From: Solirubrum puertoriconensis
GTDB taxonomy: Bacteria > Bacteroidota > Bacteroidia > Cytophagales > Hymenobacteraceae
Length of the DNA: 64,000 nt
Assembly: GCF_001483135.1 (NCBI RefSeq)
Contig: NZ_LNAL01000007.1
Location: forward strand, 1 to 64,000
Direction: 5' to 3'
Shown: piece by piece, positions 1 through 9,823 of the stretch
Position numbering within the stretch: the first letter of the stretch is position 1
Layout of the letters: each line of letters begins with the position of its first letter
Position numbers and translations under genes: made by a program
Notes under the pieces: generated by a model
Databases searched by the model: none
What the model was told of the DNA's origin: nothing
Seen by the model: only the letters and a program-made list of their open reading frames with translations

Positions 1-1064
<1,064 letters not shown>

Positions 1065-1154
1065 TACCGCCTCGTAATTTTTCCGCTGCGTTTGCTGGCC
1101 GTGCGTCACAAGCCCACGGCGCCCGCCGCTTCACCAGCCGGGATGTCCGCTACG

Positions 1155-1268
1155 ACAATGGTGGCTTTAGCCCGGGTGTTCACCTCTTCCCATTCCGAAC
1201 AGAGCCGTTAAGCCCCGGAGCGCCCATGGTACTGCCTTCGCCGGCGGGAGAGTCGGTCGCCGCCAACC
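1155..1268 (+). rRNA. 5S ribosomal RNA
   Basis: The block TTCACCTCTTCCCATTCCGA followed by ACAGAGCCGTTAAGCC and GGGAGAGTCGGTCGCCGCC has the loop and helix sequence of Bacteroidota 5S rRNA. The terminal helix forms between GGTGGC (1160-1165) and GCCGCC (1259-1264). It follows the 23S gene by about 90 bases on the same strand, as expected in an rrn operon. The ends are approximate. Confidence 0.95.
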
Positions 1269-1278
1269 TTGTCCCTTG

Positions 1279-1340
1279 CCCGAGGCCCCCCGCGGGTTCC
1301 TGCCCTCCAGGAACCGCCGCGGCGGGGCCTCGGCTGTTTG
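1279..1340 (+). terminator. rRNA operon terminator
   Basis: A long GC-rich hairpin starts with CCGAGGCCCC (1279-1288) and closes with GGGGCCTCGG (1324-1333). An inner stem GGTTCCTG / CAGGAACC is also present. It is followed by CTGTTTGT and lies directly after 5S, so it is most likely the terminator of the rrn operon. Confidence 0.85.
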
Positions 1341-1385
1341 TACCGCCCCACCGCCCCCGCCCCGGGGCACCAAGACGGGGCGTCA

Positions 1386-1769
1386 TATAATTACTTAGCT
1401 AAAAGAGAAATATTTAAGTGTGCAGGTGGGTGAACACAATTTGCTTCGCTCAAGCTGAGTGTTGGTCTATACTAAATGTTTGCGTCCTAATGCTTAAAAT
1501 AAACTACTTATCTACGTCCCCAAAAGCTGCACAGATTTAAAGTAGGATGACACTTTGCAATGATTGGACGGTTAAGCACCAGCTTACGCCAACGTGTCCT
1601 TTCGATGTCGCGGCGCATATTACCAAAGCTTAGTAGGATACAGCTAGTGAAATCAGTGGATGATAGCAAAGTACTATCGAGTCGGTTTATCAGTACTGGG
1701 TATTATTTTGCCCATCAATCTAGAAAGTACTGTTGATTCTAAGATTATATATCATTTTAATTACTTCGG
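1386..1769. other. AT-rich intergenic region, no gene seen
   Basis: The stretch is clearly richer in A and T than the rest of the window. I see no open frame with coding character, no RNA gene and no convincing promoter in it. It contains no CCTAGG site, unlike most of the window. The next gene is on the minus strand and ends at 1770. Confidence 0.6.
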
Positions 1770-2294
1770 TTAATCAAGTTCTTTCCGCATTTCTACTAGA
1801 GTAAGTTCTCGATTAGCCACGCCAAACCGATCTTCAACAGGCAATGCTTGCGTATGGCCAGTTGCGCGGAAGCCATGCCGCTCGTACCAAGCAGCCAGTT
1901 CGGGGCGGGCTGAAAGCACTGTGATGGTAATGCTCAGGCAAGCATATCGTTTGGCATGCACTTCGGCGAAAGCTAGTAACTTTTTGCCGATGCCAGCGGC
2001 TTGGGCGGCGGGTTGCACTGCTAGTAAGCCTAAGTATAATGTACCCCGTTGGGGTTGTAAAAATATGCAGCCTTTTAGCTCTTGCGTTTCATCTCGATAG
2101 GTGAAGATGGTAGCAGCAGGTTTGGTAATCAATTCTTGCAAAGCAGCCGCATCGGTGCGCGGACCGCTAAGCAAGTGACCTTCGCTCGTCCAGCCGGCTT
2201 GTTCAGGAGAGCTGCGGTAAGCGCCATTAATTAGCTGCACAAGGTCTGGTATATCAGCGCTTGCGGCAGCGGCTATGACGTATGCTATATTCAT
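1770..2294 (-). CDS. GNAT family N-acetyltransferase
   Basis: The 174-residue product has the GNAT fold signature: beta-strand and pyrophosphate-binding loop around LLAVQPAAQAAGIGKKLL (the Q/R-x-x-G-x-G/A segment), then a C-terminal AWYERHGFRATG motif typical of the family. GNAT enzymes move an acetyl group from acetyl-CoA to an amine; the substrate here cannot be told. I chose the internal ATG at 2294 because homologous proteins begin near this point; an upstream TTG-type start at 2339 would add 15 unlikely residues. TATATTTG on the minus strand at 2298-2305 resembles a -7 element but sits too close to the ATG unless the transcript is leaderless. Base composition is lower in GC than the neighbours. 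Confidence 0.85.
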   Translation of the reverse strand: MNIAYVIAAAASADIPDLVQLINGAYRSSPEQAGWTSEGHLLSGPRTDAAALQELITKPAATIFTYRDETQELKGCIFLQPQRGTLYLGLLAVQPAAQAAGIGKKLLAFAEVHAKRYACLSITITVLSARPELAAWYERHGFRATGHTQALPVEDRFGVANRELTLVEMRKELD

Positions 2295-2910
2295 CTCCAA
2301 ATATAGCCGAGCGCTTGAAGTGAGGCTATGCCGAAGCACCGAATGGACCTTGACGGCTTAGGTTACGGACAAGCATAGATTCGTTTCCCACACTCTATTA
2401 GCTACGAGCCAGGACGTGCTTGGTTCAATGGTGTTGGGCAGCAACGAGAACAGCTCTTTGAGGTCAGTTCATGCTAGACAACCTGAACAAGCAAGAGAGG
2501 GGCAGTGCAGTTCGAGATTCTTTCGGTACAGAGAAAAATCGACACTCCCTTCTATATAACTCAACCACTATCGGAAAGCTTGGGACGTCGATTCAACTGC
2601 TTTTCGTGGCTATGAACACTTGGAAAGTAGGTTAGTGACAAAACGCCTGCCCCTCAGGGTTTTAGTTATTAGGTGTACTTAAAAACAGGTCCGGGGGAGC
2701 ACTATTCATGAGTAGGCAAGCTCGGCAGTACCGCATACATTACTAAGCTCAAGTGTGGCACTTAATCTAGATGTATGTTACTTATCATAAAATAAGTAAT
2801 AATTATTAAACGTTAAGTAATATCCTTTCCTTAAATTGCCCGTACTGAGGCCTAGTTAAGGACTCTGGCACCTCCTGATCCTTACGTCGCAACCACCTGC
2901 ACCCGTAATT
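2295..2910. other. Intergenic region upstream of the exopolysaccharide locus
   Basis: About 600 bases without a credible gene on either strand. The stretch 2760-2840 is very AT-rich and probably carries the promoter of the exopolysaccharide genes, but no exact TAnnTTTG element was found. The last 50 bases hold CACCTCC and CCACCT, forms of the leader motif seen before many genes of this locus. Confidence 0.6.
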
Positions 2911-4308
2911 ATGGAACGGTACCGCCACTACACCGATGCATCACGTCTAATCCTGCCAATTACCGATGTACTGCTCATATTTGGCGCCTTCCGTTGCGCC
3001 GGATATATAACGTCGGGCACTTGGGCTTTTGAGGGTATCTACCCCGCTTTGTTTGTAGTATTCGCACTGTTGTGGTGGATACTATCGGGGCAGTACGCCA
3101 ACATTTACCGCGTCGATAAGCTCATTACGTACCCTGAAAAGCTGATGTACGTGGTGCGTACATTTTTACTGCACGCGGTGCTGCTACTTACCGGTGCCGT
3201 TTTGATGAAGCAATACTGGGTACCGGCGCGCTTCTTGTTTGCAGCCTACAGCTTGTCGCTGATGGCCGTGGTAACAGGGCGCTTTCTCCTCACTTTTGGT
3301 TACCGTCATTACCTCAAGCATGTGGCGCGCCCAATCAGCCGCTACGTAATTGTAGGTGCGGGAGAAAGTGGGCAAAGCCTTTACCGCTTCTTGGCCTCGC
3401 ATGACCCAATTGCGAATGAATTCGCCGGGTTTTTCGCCGACGAGCCCGTGCCAGGCGGTCTGCGCAACCTTGTGCGCGGCAACGTAGCCGATCTGAAAAC
3501 CTTTTGTGAACAAAACCGCATAGACGAAATCTACTTTGCCCTGCCTCTCGACCGCCGCGAATTGATCGAAGAGCTATCGGAGTTTGCCGACCAGCACTTC
3601 CTCTCGTTCCGTATCGTGCCCGATTTCCGAGGCACCGTGCGCAAGGATGTAAATGTGTACTTCTACGACCACATGCCCATCCTCACTATTCGGCACGAGC
3701 CCCTAGGTATTCGCACAAACCAAATGCTAAAACGCATCTTTGATATTGCCTTCTCGCTGGCAGTTATCCTGCTGGTGTTTCCGGTAATCATGCCCATTCT
3801 GGCACTGCTGATTAAGCTCGATTCTTCGGGGCCCATCTTCTTCAAGCAAATGCGCCCCGGCAAGCATAACCAATTGTTTCCGTGCTTCAAGCTACGTACC
3901 ATGAGCGCCAATCATGGGCGTACGGAGCTGCAGGCTACCAAAAACGATCCGCGGGTAACTCGTGTGGGTGCTTACCTACGCAAGTACAACCTCGATGAGC
4001 TGCCGCAGTTCTTCAATGTGCTGCTGGGGCATATGTCGGTTGTGGGGCCGCGCCCCAACATGGTTTCGCAGCTCGAGGAGTACTCTAAACATATTACGCA
4101 ATACCAGTTGCGGCATGCTGTAACGCCAGGAATTACGGGCTATGCCCAGGTAAATGGCTACCGCGGCGAAACCCGCGAACAAGGCACCATGGAAAAGCGG
4201 GTGGAGTACGACCTTAAGTACGTTGAGAACTGGTCGTTTGGCCTCGACATGAAGATCATTGGCCAGACCGTGTGGAACATGGTGCGCGGCGAGAAAAACG
4301 CTTACTAG
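2911..4308 (+). CDS. Exopolysaccharide polyprenyl glycosylphosphotransferase (initiating sugar transferase)
   Basis: The 465-residue inner-membrane protein starts repeat-unit synthesis by moving a hexose-1-phosphate, probably glucose-1-phosphate, to undecaprenyl phosphate. The N-terminal third has about four hydrophobic membrane segments (residues 10-125). A Rossmann-like CoA-binding domain follows (about 145-240, with YVIVGAGESGQSLYRF). After another membrane segment near 275-300 comes the bacterial sugar transferase domain, with the conserved GPIFFKQMRPGK, FKLRTM, LDELPQFFNVLLG, MSVVGPRP and PGITGYAQV motifs. Length and order match the WcaJ/CpsE group. It is the first gene of the plus-strand half of the locus and is followed by a WecG-type transferase. 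The exact sugar is inferred from family members, not shown. Confidence 0.95.
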   Translation: MERYRHYTDASRLILPITDVLLIFGAFRCAGYITSGTWAFEGIYPALFVVFALLWWILSGQYANIYRVDKLITYPEKLMYVVRTFLLHAVLLLTGAVLMKQYWVPARFLFAAYSLSLMAVVTGRFLLTFGYRHYLKHVARPISRYVIVGAGESGQSLYRFLASHDPIANEFAGFFADEPVPGGLRNLVRGNVADLKTFCEQNRIDEIYFALPLDRRELIEELSEFADQHFLSFRIVPDFRGTVRKDVNVYFYDHMPILTIRHEPLGIRTNQMLKRIFDIAFSLAVILLVFPVIMPILALLIKLDSSGPIFFKQMRPGKHNQLFPCFKLRTMSANHGRTELQATKNDPRVTRVGAYLRKYNLDELPQFFNVLLGHMSVVGPRPNMVSQLEEYSKHITQYQLRHAVTPGITGYAQVNGYRGETREQGTMEKRVEYDLKYVENWSFGLDMKIIGQTVWNMVRGEKNAY

Positions 4309-4386
4309 CTAGCTGCCGTATTAGCACCGCCTACACCTAAGCTGCGCAGTAGTTTACTTCTGCTTACCCACTCATCCACCGCTTCT

Positions 4387-5163
4387 GTGCTACCACGTTA
4401 CCCTGTCTTGAACACCTGGATTTCTACTGGTACGCCTACCGCCATGGTAGACACCATTCTGAAGCTGGGTGCGGCCCGTACATCCTCCTATGTGTGCTTC
4501 GCCAACGTGCACATGGTTGTAGAGGCCTACCGCCATCCTACGTTTCGCTCCGTTGTAAATAGAGCTGCGGTAGTAGCCCCCGATGGCAGCCCCGTGGCTG
4601 CGGCCGTGCGCTGGTTTGGCGGCCCCCGCCAACCGCGCGTTGCGGGCATGGATACCTTGCCAATGTTGCTCGAAGAAGCAGCGCGCCGCGGCCAATCGGT
4701 TTATTTCTACGGCACTACGGGCCAGGTTCTGCAAGCCATCGAGGACCGTATACGCCGCGAGCTGCCTTCGCTGCGTATTGCCGGAATGCATGCGCCGCCT
4801 TTCCGCCAACTCACGCAAGCGGAAGACGATGCAGATGTAGCTCGTATCAACGAGGCTAACCCCGATCTGGTGTTTGTAGCCCTAGGTTGCCCCCGACAAG
4901 AGCAGTGGATGGCCACGCACCAAGGCCGCGTTAAAGCATGCATGCTCGGCGTGGGGCAAGCCTTCATGACGTATGCTGGCCTGGAGCGCCGCTTGCCGGC
5001 TTGGGCGCGTAAGCTTTGGCTCGAGTGGGCTTACCGACTGTACTTGGAGCCACGCCGTTTGTGGCGCCGCTACCTCGTCACCAATTCTCGCTTTGTGTGG
5101 CTAATAACCAAAAAAGGAGTGCAACAAATTGTAGGGCGGCCCGCAGAGGCAGCCCCTTGGTAG
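4387..5163 (+). CDS. WecG/TagA/CpsF family glycosyltransferase
   Basis: The 258-residue protein is a GT26 family glycosyltransferase, likely adding the second sugar to the lipid-linked primer made by the preceding gene product. Family motifs visible are VVAPDGSPVAAAVRWFG (the PDG motif near residue 60), SVYFYGTTGQVL and DLVFVALGCPRQEQWMATH. The reading frame starts with GTG at 4387; an ATG at 4444 would remove conserved N-terminal residues, so GTG is preferred. TCCACC lies just upstream. It sits 78 bases after the initiating transferase and is probably cotranscribed. Confidence 0.92.
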   Translation: MLPRYPVLNTWISTGTPTAMVDTILKLGAARTSSYVCFANVHMVVEAYRHPTFRSVVNRAAVVAPDGSPVAAAVRWFGGPRQPRVAGMDTLPMLLEEAARRGQSVYFYGTTGQVLQAIEDRIRRELPSLRIAGMHAPPFRQLTQAEDDADVARINEANPDLVFVALGCPRQEQWMATHQGRVKACMLGVGQAFMTYAGLERRLPAWARKLWLEWAYRLYLEPRRLWRRYLVTNSRFVWLITKKGVQQIVGRPAEAAPW

Positions 5164-5373
5164 GCAGTTGCTTACGTTGTCAGCGCTAGGTAGCGCCATT
5201 GGATATTTTGAAGCTATTTTATACTTTATAAAATTTATTGTTGTACCGGTAAGTGATAATTTATAATAAAAAATATCTTTAATCATATCGATTACGTTAT
5301 TCTGCCTGCGCGTCACCTTGGGTAGGCGTGCGTAGCAGCTCAACCGCTACTCTCCACCAAACTTCACCTAATA
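5164..5373. promoter_or_regulatory. AT-rich leader region before the nucleotide-sugar genes
   Basis: Positions 5205-5290 are strongly AT-rich between two GC-rich genes, the usual look of a promoter region. TATCTTTA (5274-5281) is one base from the Bacteroidota -7 consensus TAnnTTTG, but no TTG element sits at the right distance. The leader motif variant CTCCACCA (5352-5359) lies 14 bases before the next ATG. Confidence 0.4.
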
Positions 5374-6261
5374 ATGAAAGCAGTTATCCTGGCGGGCGGC
5401 TACGGCACCCGCATCAGCGAGGAAAGCGGCGTCCGGCCTAAACCCATGGTTGAGGTTGGCGGCCGGCCCATTTTGTGGCACATCATGAAAATTTACGCCC
5501 ACCACGGCATCACCGACTTTGTGGTGTGCTGCGGTTACAAGGGGCACATGATCAAGCAGTACTTTGCTGATTATTTTCTGCACAACGCTGATATCACCTT
5601 CCGCGTCGACCGCAACGAAATGCAGGTACACCGCCACAACGCCGAGCCCTGGACGGTAACGCTTGTTGATACGGGCCAAGAAACCATGACTGGCGGCCGC
5701 CTACGCCGCGTGCGCGAGTACCTCGGCAACGAAACGTTTTGCATGACCTACGGCGACGGCGTTGGCGATATTAATATCCGGGAGGCCGTGCGCTTCCACC
5801 GCGAGCAGGGTGCTACGGCTACCCTAACGGCTGTGCGCCAGCCCGGCCGCTTTGGAGTGTTCAACCTCAGCGAGAGCTCGGGCCGCATCGAAGCCTTCAC
5901 CGAGAAGCCCGAAGGCGCCGAAACGCCCTGGATTAACGGCGGCTTCTTTGTACTGGAGCCGGGCGTGTTCGACTACATCGAAAACGACAGCACCGTGTGG
6001 GAAAAAGCGCCGCTGGAGCACCTTGCTGCGGAAGGCAAGCTGGCCGCGTACCGCCACACCGGTTTCTGGCAGCCCATGGACACGCTCCGCGATAAAAACC
6101 TGCTCGAAGATTTGTGGCAGCGCGGCACCGCCGCCTGGAAAGTATGGGGCGATGAACCCACCAAGGTTGCCGATCCGGTGATGGAAGAAATTTTGTCGGC
6201 GCCGGTCCAAGCCCCCATTGGCGAGCGAATTGCCGTGCCCACGATTCTGCCCATCGACTAA
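5374..6261 (+). CDS. rfbF: Glucose-1-phosphate cytidylyltransferase
   Basis: The 295-residue enzyme makes CDP-glucose from CTP and glucose-1-phosphate, the entry step to CDP-linked deoxysugars. The N-terminal nucleotidyltransferase signature [19 protein letters not shown] is followed by [20 protein letters not shown], then TYGDGVGDI with the metal-binding Asp, and [13 protein letters not shown] near the C-terminus, all diagnostic for RfbF. The protein is about 35 residues longer than the usual 257; the extra part is a C-terminal tail with no recognised motif. The usual partners CDP-glucose 4,6-dehydratase (rfbG) and the rfbH dehydrase are absent from the window, so the fate of CDP-glucose is open. 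Confidence 0.95.
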   Translation: MKAVILAGGYGTRISEESGVRPKPMVEVGGRPILWHIMKIYAHHGITDFVVCCGYKGHMIKQYFADYFLHNADITFRVDRNEMQVHRHNAEPWTVTLVDTGQETMTGGRLRRVREYLGNETFCMTYGDGVGDINIREAVRFHREQGATATLTAVRQPGRFGVFNLSESSGRIEAFTEKPEGAETPWINGGFFVLEPGVFDYIENDSTVWEKAPLEHLAAEGKLAAYRHTGFWQPMDTLRDKNLLEDLWQRGTAAWKVWGDEPTKVADPVMEEILSAPVQAPIGERIAVPTILPID

Positions 6262-6278
6262 CGCTTTACTGTTGCAAT

Positions 6279-6303
6279 CGGCCAGCGCGCTACGCTGGGC
6301 CGG
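6279..6303. repeat. GC-rich hairpin between rfbF and the epimerase gene
   Basis: CGGCCAGCG (6279-6287) pairs with CGCTGGGCCGG (about 6293-6303) around a short loop, leaving a small bulge. No T-run follows, so it may be an attenuator or RNA stability element rather than a full terminator. It lies in the 175-base gap after rfbF. Confidence 0.5.
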
Positions 6304-6436
6304 CGTTACTTCTTGTGCTGTGCTGGCCTTGTACCTGCCTAGGTGACGAGGCAGCGCCAGCACTACCCCAGCCCCAACAGCTGGTTTCTGATTTCGCCCG
6401 CTGCCTGCTGCCTAGCCTGTTGCAATACCCACTGTT

Positions 6437-7003
6437 ATGATTTTCACCGAGACCGAGCTTCCCGGCGCTTTCATCATCGATGTGGAGCGTATAGCCGATG
6501 AGCGGGGCTTTTTCGCCCGCTCTTGGTGCGAAGACGAGTTTGCCGCGCACGGCATTGTCACGCCTCCTCTGCAAGCCAACCTTTCTTCCAATCCTCGCAA
6601 AGGCACATTGCGCGGGTTGCACTACCAAGCAGAGCCTTGCGCCGAAACGAAGCTGGTGCGCTGCACCCGCGGCGCGCTGTACGATGTCATCGTGGATTTG
6701 CGACCCGATTCGCCTACCTACGGCCAGTGGCTAGGTGTGGAGCTAACGGCCGAATCGTACCGGATGCTGTACGTACCGGCCGGTTTTGCCCACGGTTTCC
6801 TGACGCTCAAGGACGATACCGATATCAGCTACCAAGTGTCGGCTAAGTACTCGCCGGCCCACGAGCGGGGCATTCGCTGGAACGACCCGGCCTTTGGTAT
6901 TGAGTGGCCGTTTGAGCCCGTGGTGGTATCTGCCCGCGACCAACAACAACCCAATTTCAATTTGCTCCGCACCAACAAGGCTGTGGTGGCTACTACCCTC
7001 TGA
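6437..7003 (+). CDS. dTDP-4-dehydrorhamnose 3,5-epimerase family protein
   Basis: The 188-residue cupin-fold protein matches RfbC-type epimerases, which invert C3 and C5 of a 4-keto-6-deoxy nucleotide sugar. Visible are ERGFFARSW, the KGTLRGLHYQ segment with the catalytic His, VRCTRGALYDVIVDLR and the YVPAGFAHGFLTL loop, then DISYQVSAKYSP with the Tyr region. No dTDP-sugar genes (rmlA, rmlB, rmlD) are nearby; instead it follows a CDP-glucose synthase, so its substrate may be a CDP-linked 4-keto sugar. That assignment is inferred from context only. Confidence 0.9.
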   Translation: MIFTETELPGAFIIDVERIADERGFFARSWCEDEFAAHGIVTPPLQANLSSNPRKGTLRGLHYQAEPCAETKLVRCTRGALYDVIVDLRPDSPTYGQWLGVELTAESYRMLYVPAGFAHGFLTLKDDTDISYQVSAKYSPAHERGIRWNDPAFGIEWPFEPVVVSARDQQQPNFNLLRTNKAVVATTL

Positions 7004-7187
7004 AGTACCGGCTGCAGGCTTGCCCTTCAGCATTATAAATACTGAGTAGGCCACCGTTCGCTAGCTACTATCAGTAATCGCACTCAATACACATTATTAG
7101 CCGCCTAGCAAGGTAGCAAGCCAAAGCCGGGGAGCTTTGGGCCGCTCAACCACTTCCACCTGATACGCCACAGCCTTTTCTTGAGCC

Positions 7188-8453
7188 ATGAACTGCCGTC
7201 ACTGTGAAACAGAACTACACCACGTTTTCGCTGACCTAGGCCACTGCCCGCCTTCCAACTCCATGCTGAATGCACAGCAGCTGGAAGAGCCAGAGCTGAA
7301 TTATCCGCTCAAAACCTACGTCTGCCACAACTGCTTTTTGGTGCAAATAGGAGAGGTGAAAAAAGCCGTCGAGATTTTCGGCTCCGAATACACCTACTTC
7401 TCCTCGTACTCCACCAGCTGGCTCAACCACGCCAGGCGCTACGTGGACATGATGATGGAGCGCTTCGGCTACAACCAAGATTCGCTGGTTATCGAAGCGG
7501 CCTCCAACGACGGCTACCTGCTGCAGTACTTCCGCGAGCACGGTGTACCGGTGCTGGGTATCGACCCTACTGCCAACACCGCGCGCATTGCGGCCGGCAA
7601 GGGCATCCGCACGCTGGTCGACTTCTTCACCACCAAACTGGCCCGCGAGCTGGCCAGCTCCGATCAGAAAGCCGACCTTATCATCGGCAATAACGTGCTG
7701 GCCCACGTGCCCGACATCAACGACTTTGTGGGCGGCATGCACGTTGCCCTGAAACCCGGTGGCGTGGTAACGATGGAGTTTCCGCACTTGCTGAACCTGG
7801 TAGAGAAATGCCAGTTCGATACTATTTACCACGAGCACTACAGCTACCTGTCGCTGAGCACGGTAAATCGCATTTTTGCTTCGCAGGGCCTCACCGTGTT
7901 CGATGTGCAGGAGCTGCCGACGCACGGTGGTTCGTTGCGCATCTTTGCGCGTCACACCGCCGATACCACCAAGCCGGTGACCGAGGCAGTGCGCGATTTG
8001 CTGGCCCGCGAGCGGGAAGCCGGCATGCTCACGCTGGAGTACTACCAGGATTTTCAGCCCCGCATCGATACCGTGCGCACCGATTTCTTGGAGTTTTTGC
8101 TGGAGCAAAAGCGCCTAGGTAAGCGCGTGGCCGGCTACGGCGCGGCAGCTAAGGGCAATACCCTCATCAACTACTGCGGCATTCAGGGCACGGGGCTTAT
8201 CGAGTTTGTAGCCGATGCCTCGCCCTACAAGCAGGATAAATACTTGCCAGGAAGCCACATTCCGGTACTTGCCCCGGAAATGATCCGGGAAGAAAAGCCC
8301 GACTACGTGGTGATTTTACCCTGGAATCTGCGCGAAGAAATTGCCGAGCACCTCGATTTCATCAACGAGTGGGGCGGACAGTTTGTAGTGGCTATTCCGC
8401 AGCTCGAGGTATTTAGCTATGCACCCAGCACCAACCGCGTCGCACAAGTCTGA
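7188..8453 (+). CDS. SAM-dependent sugar C-methyltransferase
   Basis: The 421-residue protein has the three-part layout of deoxysugar C-methyltransferases such as TylC3 and TcaB9. First is an N-terminal zinc-binding part with CRHC and CHNC (residues 3-50). Next is a Rossmann SAM-binding domain starting VIEAASNDGYLLQYF with GIDPT. Last is a C-terminal domain with GYGAAAKGNTLINYCG. The active-site segment YHEHYSYLSL is intact. Known members add a methyl group to C3 of a 4-keto nucleotide sugar. TTCCACCT lies 26 bases before the ATG. The following gene starts 35 bases before this one ends, so the two are translated together. Confidence 0.9.
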   Translation: MNCRHCETELHHVFADLGHCPPSNSMLNAQQLEEPELNYPLKTYVCHNCFLVQIGEVKKAVEIFGSEYTYFSSYSTSWLNHARRYVDMMMERFGYNQDSLVIEAASNDGYLLQYFREHGVPVLGIDPTANTARIAAGKGIRTLVDFFTTKLARELASSDQKADLIIGNNVLAHVPDINDFVGGMHVALKPGGVVTMEFPHLLNLVEKCQFDTIYHEHYSYLSLSTVNRIFASQGLTVFDVQELPTHGGSLRIFARHTADTTKPVTEAVRDLLAREREAGMLTLEYYQDFQPRIDTVRTDFLEFLLEQKRLGKRVAGYGAAAKGNTLINYCGIQGTGLIEFVADASPYKQDKYLPGSHIPVLAPEMIREEKPDYVVILPWNLREEIAEHLDFINEWGGQFVVAIPQLEVFSYAPSTNRVAQV

Positions 8454-9783
8454 GGAGGCTGCGGCCACCGCGTTGGCAGAGCCGCGTGCAACCGGCTCGG
8501 GCCGGGCTATGCACGCGCTGCTGCGCGAGCTGTATCCCATTTGCCGGAGCATCACCGGCGATGGGGTGCGCCAGACGCTGCACGTGCTGGAGCGGCACTT
8601 GCCGCCCGGCCTGCAGGTGCACGAGGTTGCCAGCGGCACGCCCGTTTTCGACTGGGCAGTACCCGCGGAGTGGAACATCCGCGACGCCTACATTGCCGAC
8701 CGGCAGGGGAGGCGAGTGGTTGATTTTCGGGAGCACAGCCTGCACGTGGTAAGCTACAGCACGCCGGTGCACCGCTGGGTAAGCCGTGCCGAGCTTGAGG
8801 AGCACCTGCACTCTTTGCCCGAACAGCCCGATCTGATACCCTACCGCACAAGCTACTACAACCCCACGTGGGGCTTTTGCTTGGCGCACAACCAACGCCA
8901 GCAGTTGCTCGACGATGAGTACGAAGTGTGCATCGACTCGACGCTCGATGCCAATGGTTCGCTTACTTATGGGCAACTCGTGTTGCACGGCGAGTCGGAG
9001 GAAGAGGTGTTGTTTTCGTGCCACATCTGCCACCCCTCGCTTGCCAACGATAACCTGGCGAGCCTGGTAGTGGCAGCCGAGCTAGCGCAATGGCTGGCCG
9101 CCCGCCCCAGGCGGCGCTACACCTACCGCTTTGTGTTTGTGCCCGTAACCGTTGGAGCCATTACCTGGCTACACGAGCACCAGCACACGGCAGTACCGCG
9201 CATCCGGCACGGGTTGGTGTTGTCGCTCCTAGGTGGCCCAGGCAACTTCACCTACAAAAGCTCGCGGCAGGCGCAAACCACCATCGACCGAGCTGTGGCC
9301 GTGGCCTTGCGCGATGCCGACCTAGGCGGCTTCGAGCAGCGCGCGTTTTCGCCCTACGGCTACGACGAGCGGCAGTACTGTTCGCCGGGCTTCAACCTGC
9401 CGGTGGGCTGCCTTACCCGCACGCCCTTCGGCGAGTTTCCGGAGTATCACACCTCGGCCGACAACCCCGATTTTGTGCAGCCGCGCCAGCTGAAAGAATC
9501 GTGGCGGGTGCTGCGGCGGGTGTGCCAGGTGCTCGAACACAACTACGCCTACCAAAACCTAAGCCCTTTTGGCGAACCGCAGCTGGGCCGCCGCGGGCTG
9601 TATAAGCACCTAGGGGGCGGACTCGATGGCCAGCAATGGCAAATGGCTTTGCTCTGGGTGCTCAATCAATCCGATGGGCAGCACACGCTGCTCGACGTAG
9701 CCGAACGCTCGGGCCTCGAGTTTCGGCTGCTGAACAAGGCTGCTCGGGCCCTGCGCCAAGTCGGGCTGTTGACCAAAGCCTGA
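8419..9783 (+). CDS. DUF4910/DUF2172 aminopeptidase-like protein with C-terminal winged helix
   Basis: The 454-residue protein belongs to a family described as aminopeptidase-like with an M28-type fold and a winged-helix tail. Supporting stretches are LLRELYPICRSITGDGVRQT at the N-terminus, the metal-site-like SCHICHPSLANDN near residue 200 and EYHTSADNPDFV near residue 345. The last 80 residues form a predicted helical DNA-binding-like fold. No signal peptide is seen, so it is probably cytoplasmic. Its start lies 35 bases inside the upstream methyltransferase gene. Members often sit in surface-sugar clusters, but a reaction has not been settled to my knowledge. Peptidase activity is not assumed here. 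Confidence 0.85.
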   Translation: MHPAPTASHKSEEAAATALAEPRATGSGRAMHALLRELYPICRSITGDGVRQTLHVLERHLPPGLQVHEVASGTPVFDWAVPAEWNIRDAYIADRQGRRVVDFREHSLHVVSYSTPVHRWVSRAELEEHLHSLPEQPDLIPYRTSYYNPTWGFCLAHNQRQQLLDDEYEVCIDSTLDANGSLTYGQLVLHGESEEEVLFSCHICHPSLANDNLASLVVAAELAQWLAARPRRRYTYRFVFVPVTVGAITWLHEHQHTAVPRIRHGLVLSLLGGPGNFTYKSSRQAQTTIDRAVAVALRDADLGGFEQRAFSPYGYDERQYCSPGFNLPVGCLTRTPFGEFPEYHTSADNPDFVQPRQLKESWRVLRRVCQVLEHNYAYQNLSPFGEPQLGRRGLYKHLGGGLDGQQWQMALLWVLNQSDGQHTLLDVAERSGLEFRLLNKAARALRQVGLLTKA

Positions 9784-9795
9784 TAAAACGCTTCT

Positions 9796-9803
9796 CTCCA
9801 CCT
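9796..9803 (+). promoter_or_regulatory. Leader motif CTCCACCT, 20 bases before ATG 9824
   Basis: Exact CTCCACCT on the sense strand, followed by a second partial copy CTCCACT nearer the start. One of a family of similarly placed copies in this locus. Function unknown; it is not a Shine-Dalgarno sequence and resembles the anti-Shine-Dalgarno strand instead. Confidence 0.55.
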
Positions 9804-9823
9804 ACTTCTCTCTCCACTGGCAT

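Noticed and set aside
1065-1154. Possible tRNA between 23S and 5S
   Set aside because: No cloverleaf or TTCGANTC-type T-loop was found in this short spacer.
2298-2305. TATATTTG as promoter of the acetyltransferase gene
   Set aside because: It ends three bases before the chosen ATG and has no -33 partner; it would require a leaderless transcript, so it was not listed as a promoter.
7236-8108. A 290-codon frame antisense to the C-methyltransferase gene
   Set aside because: Same reasoning: the sense strand carries intact family motifs throughout.
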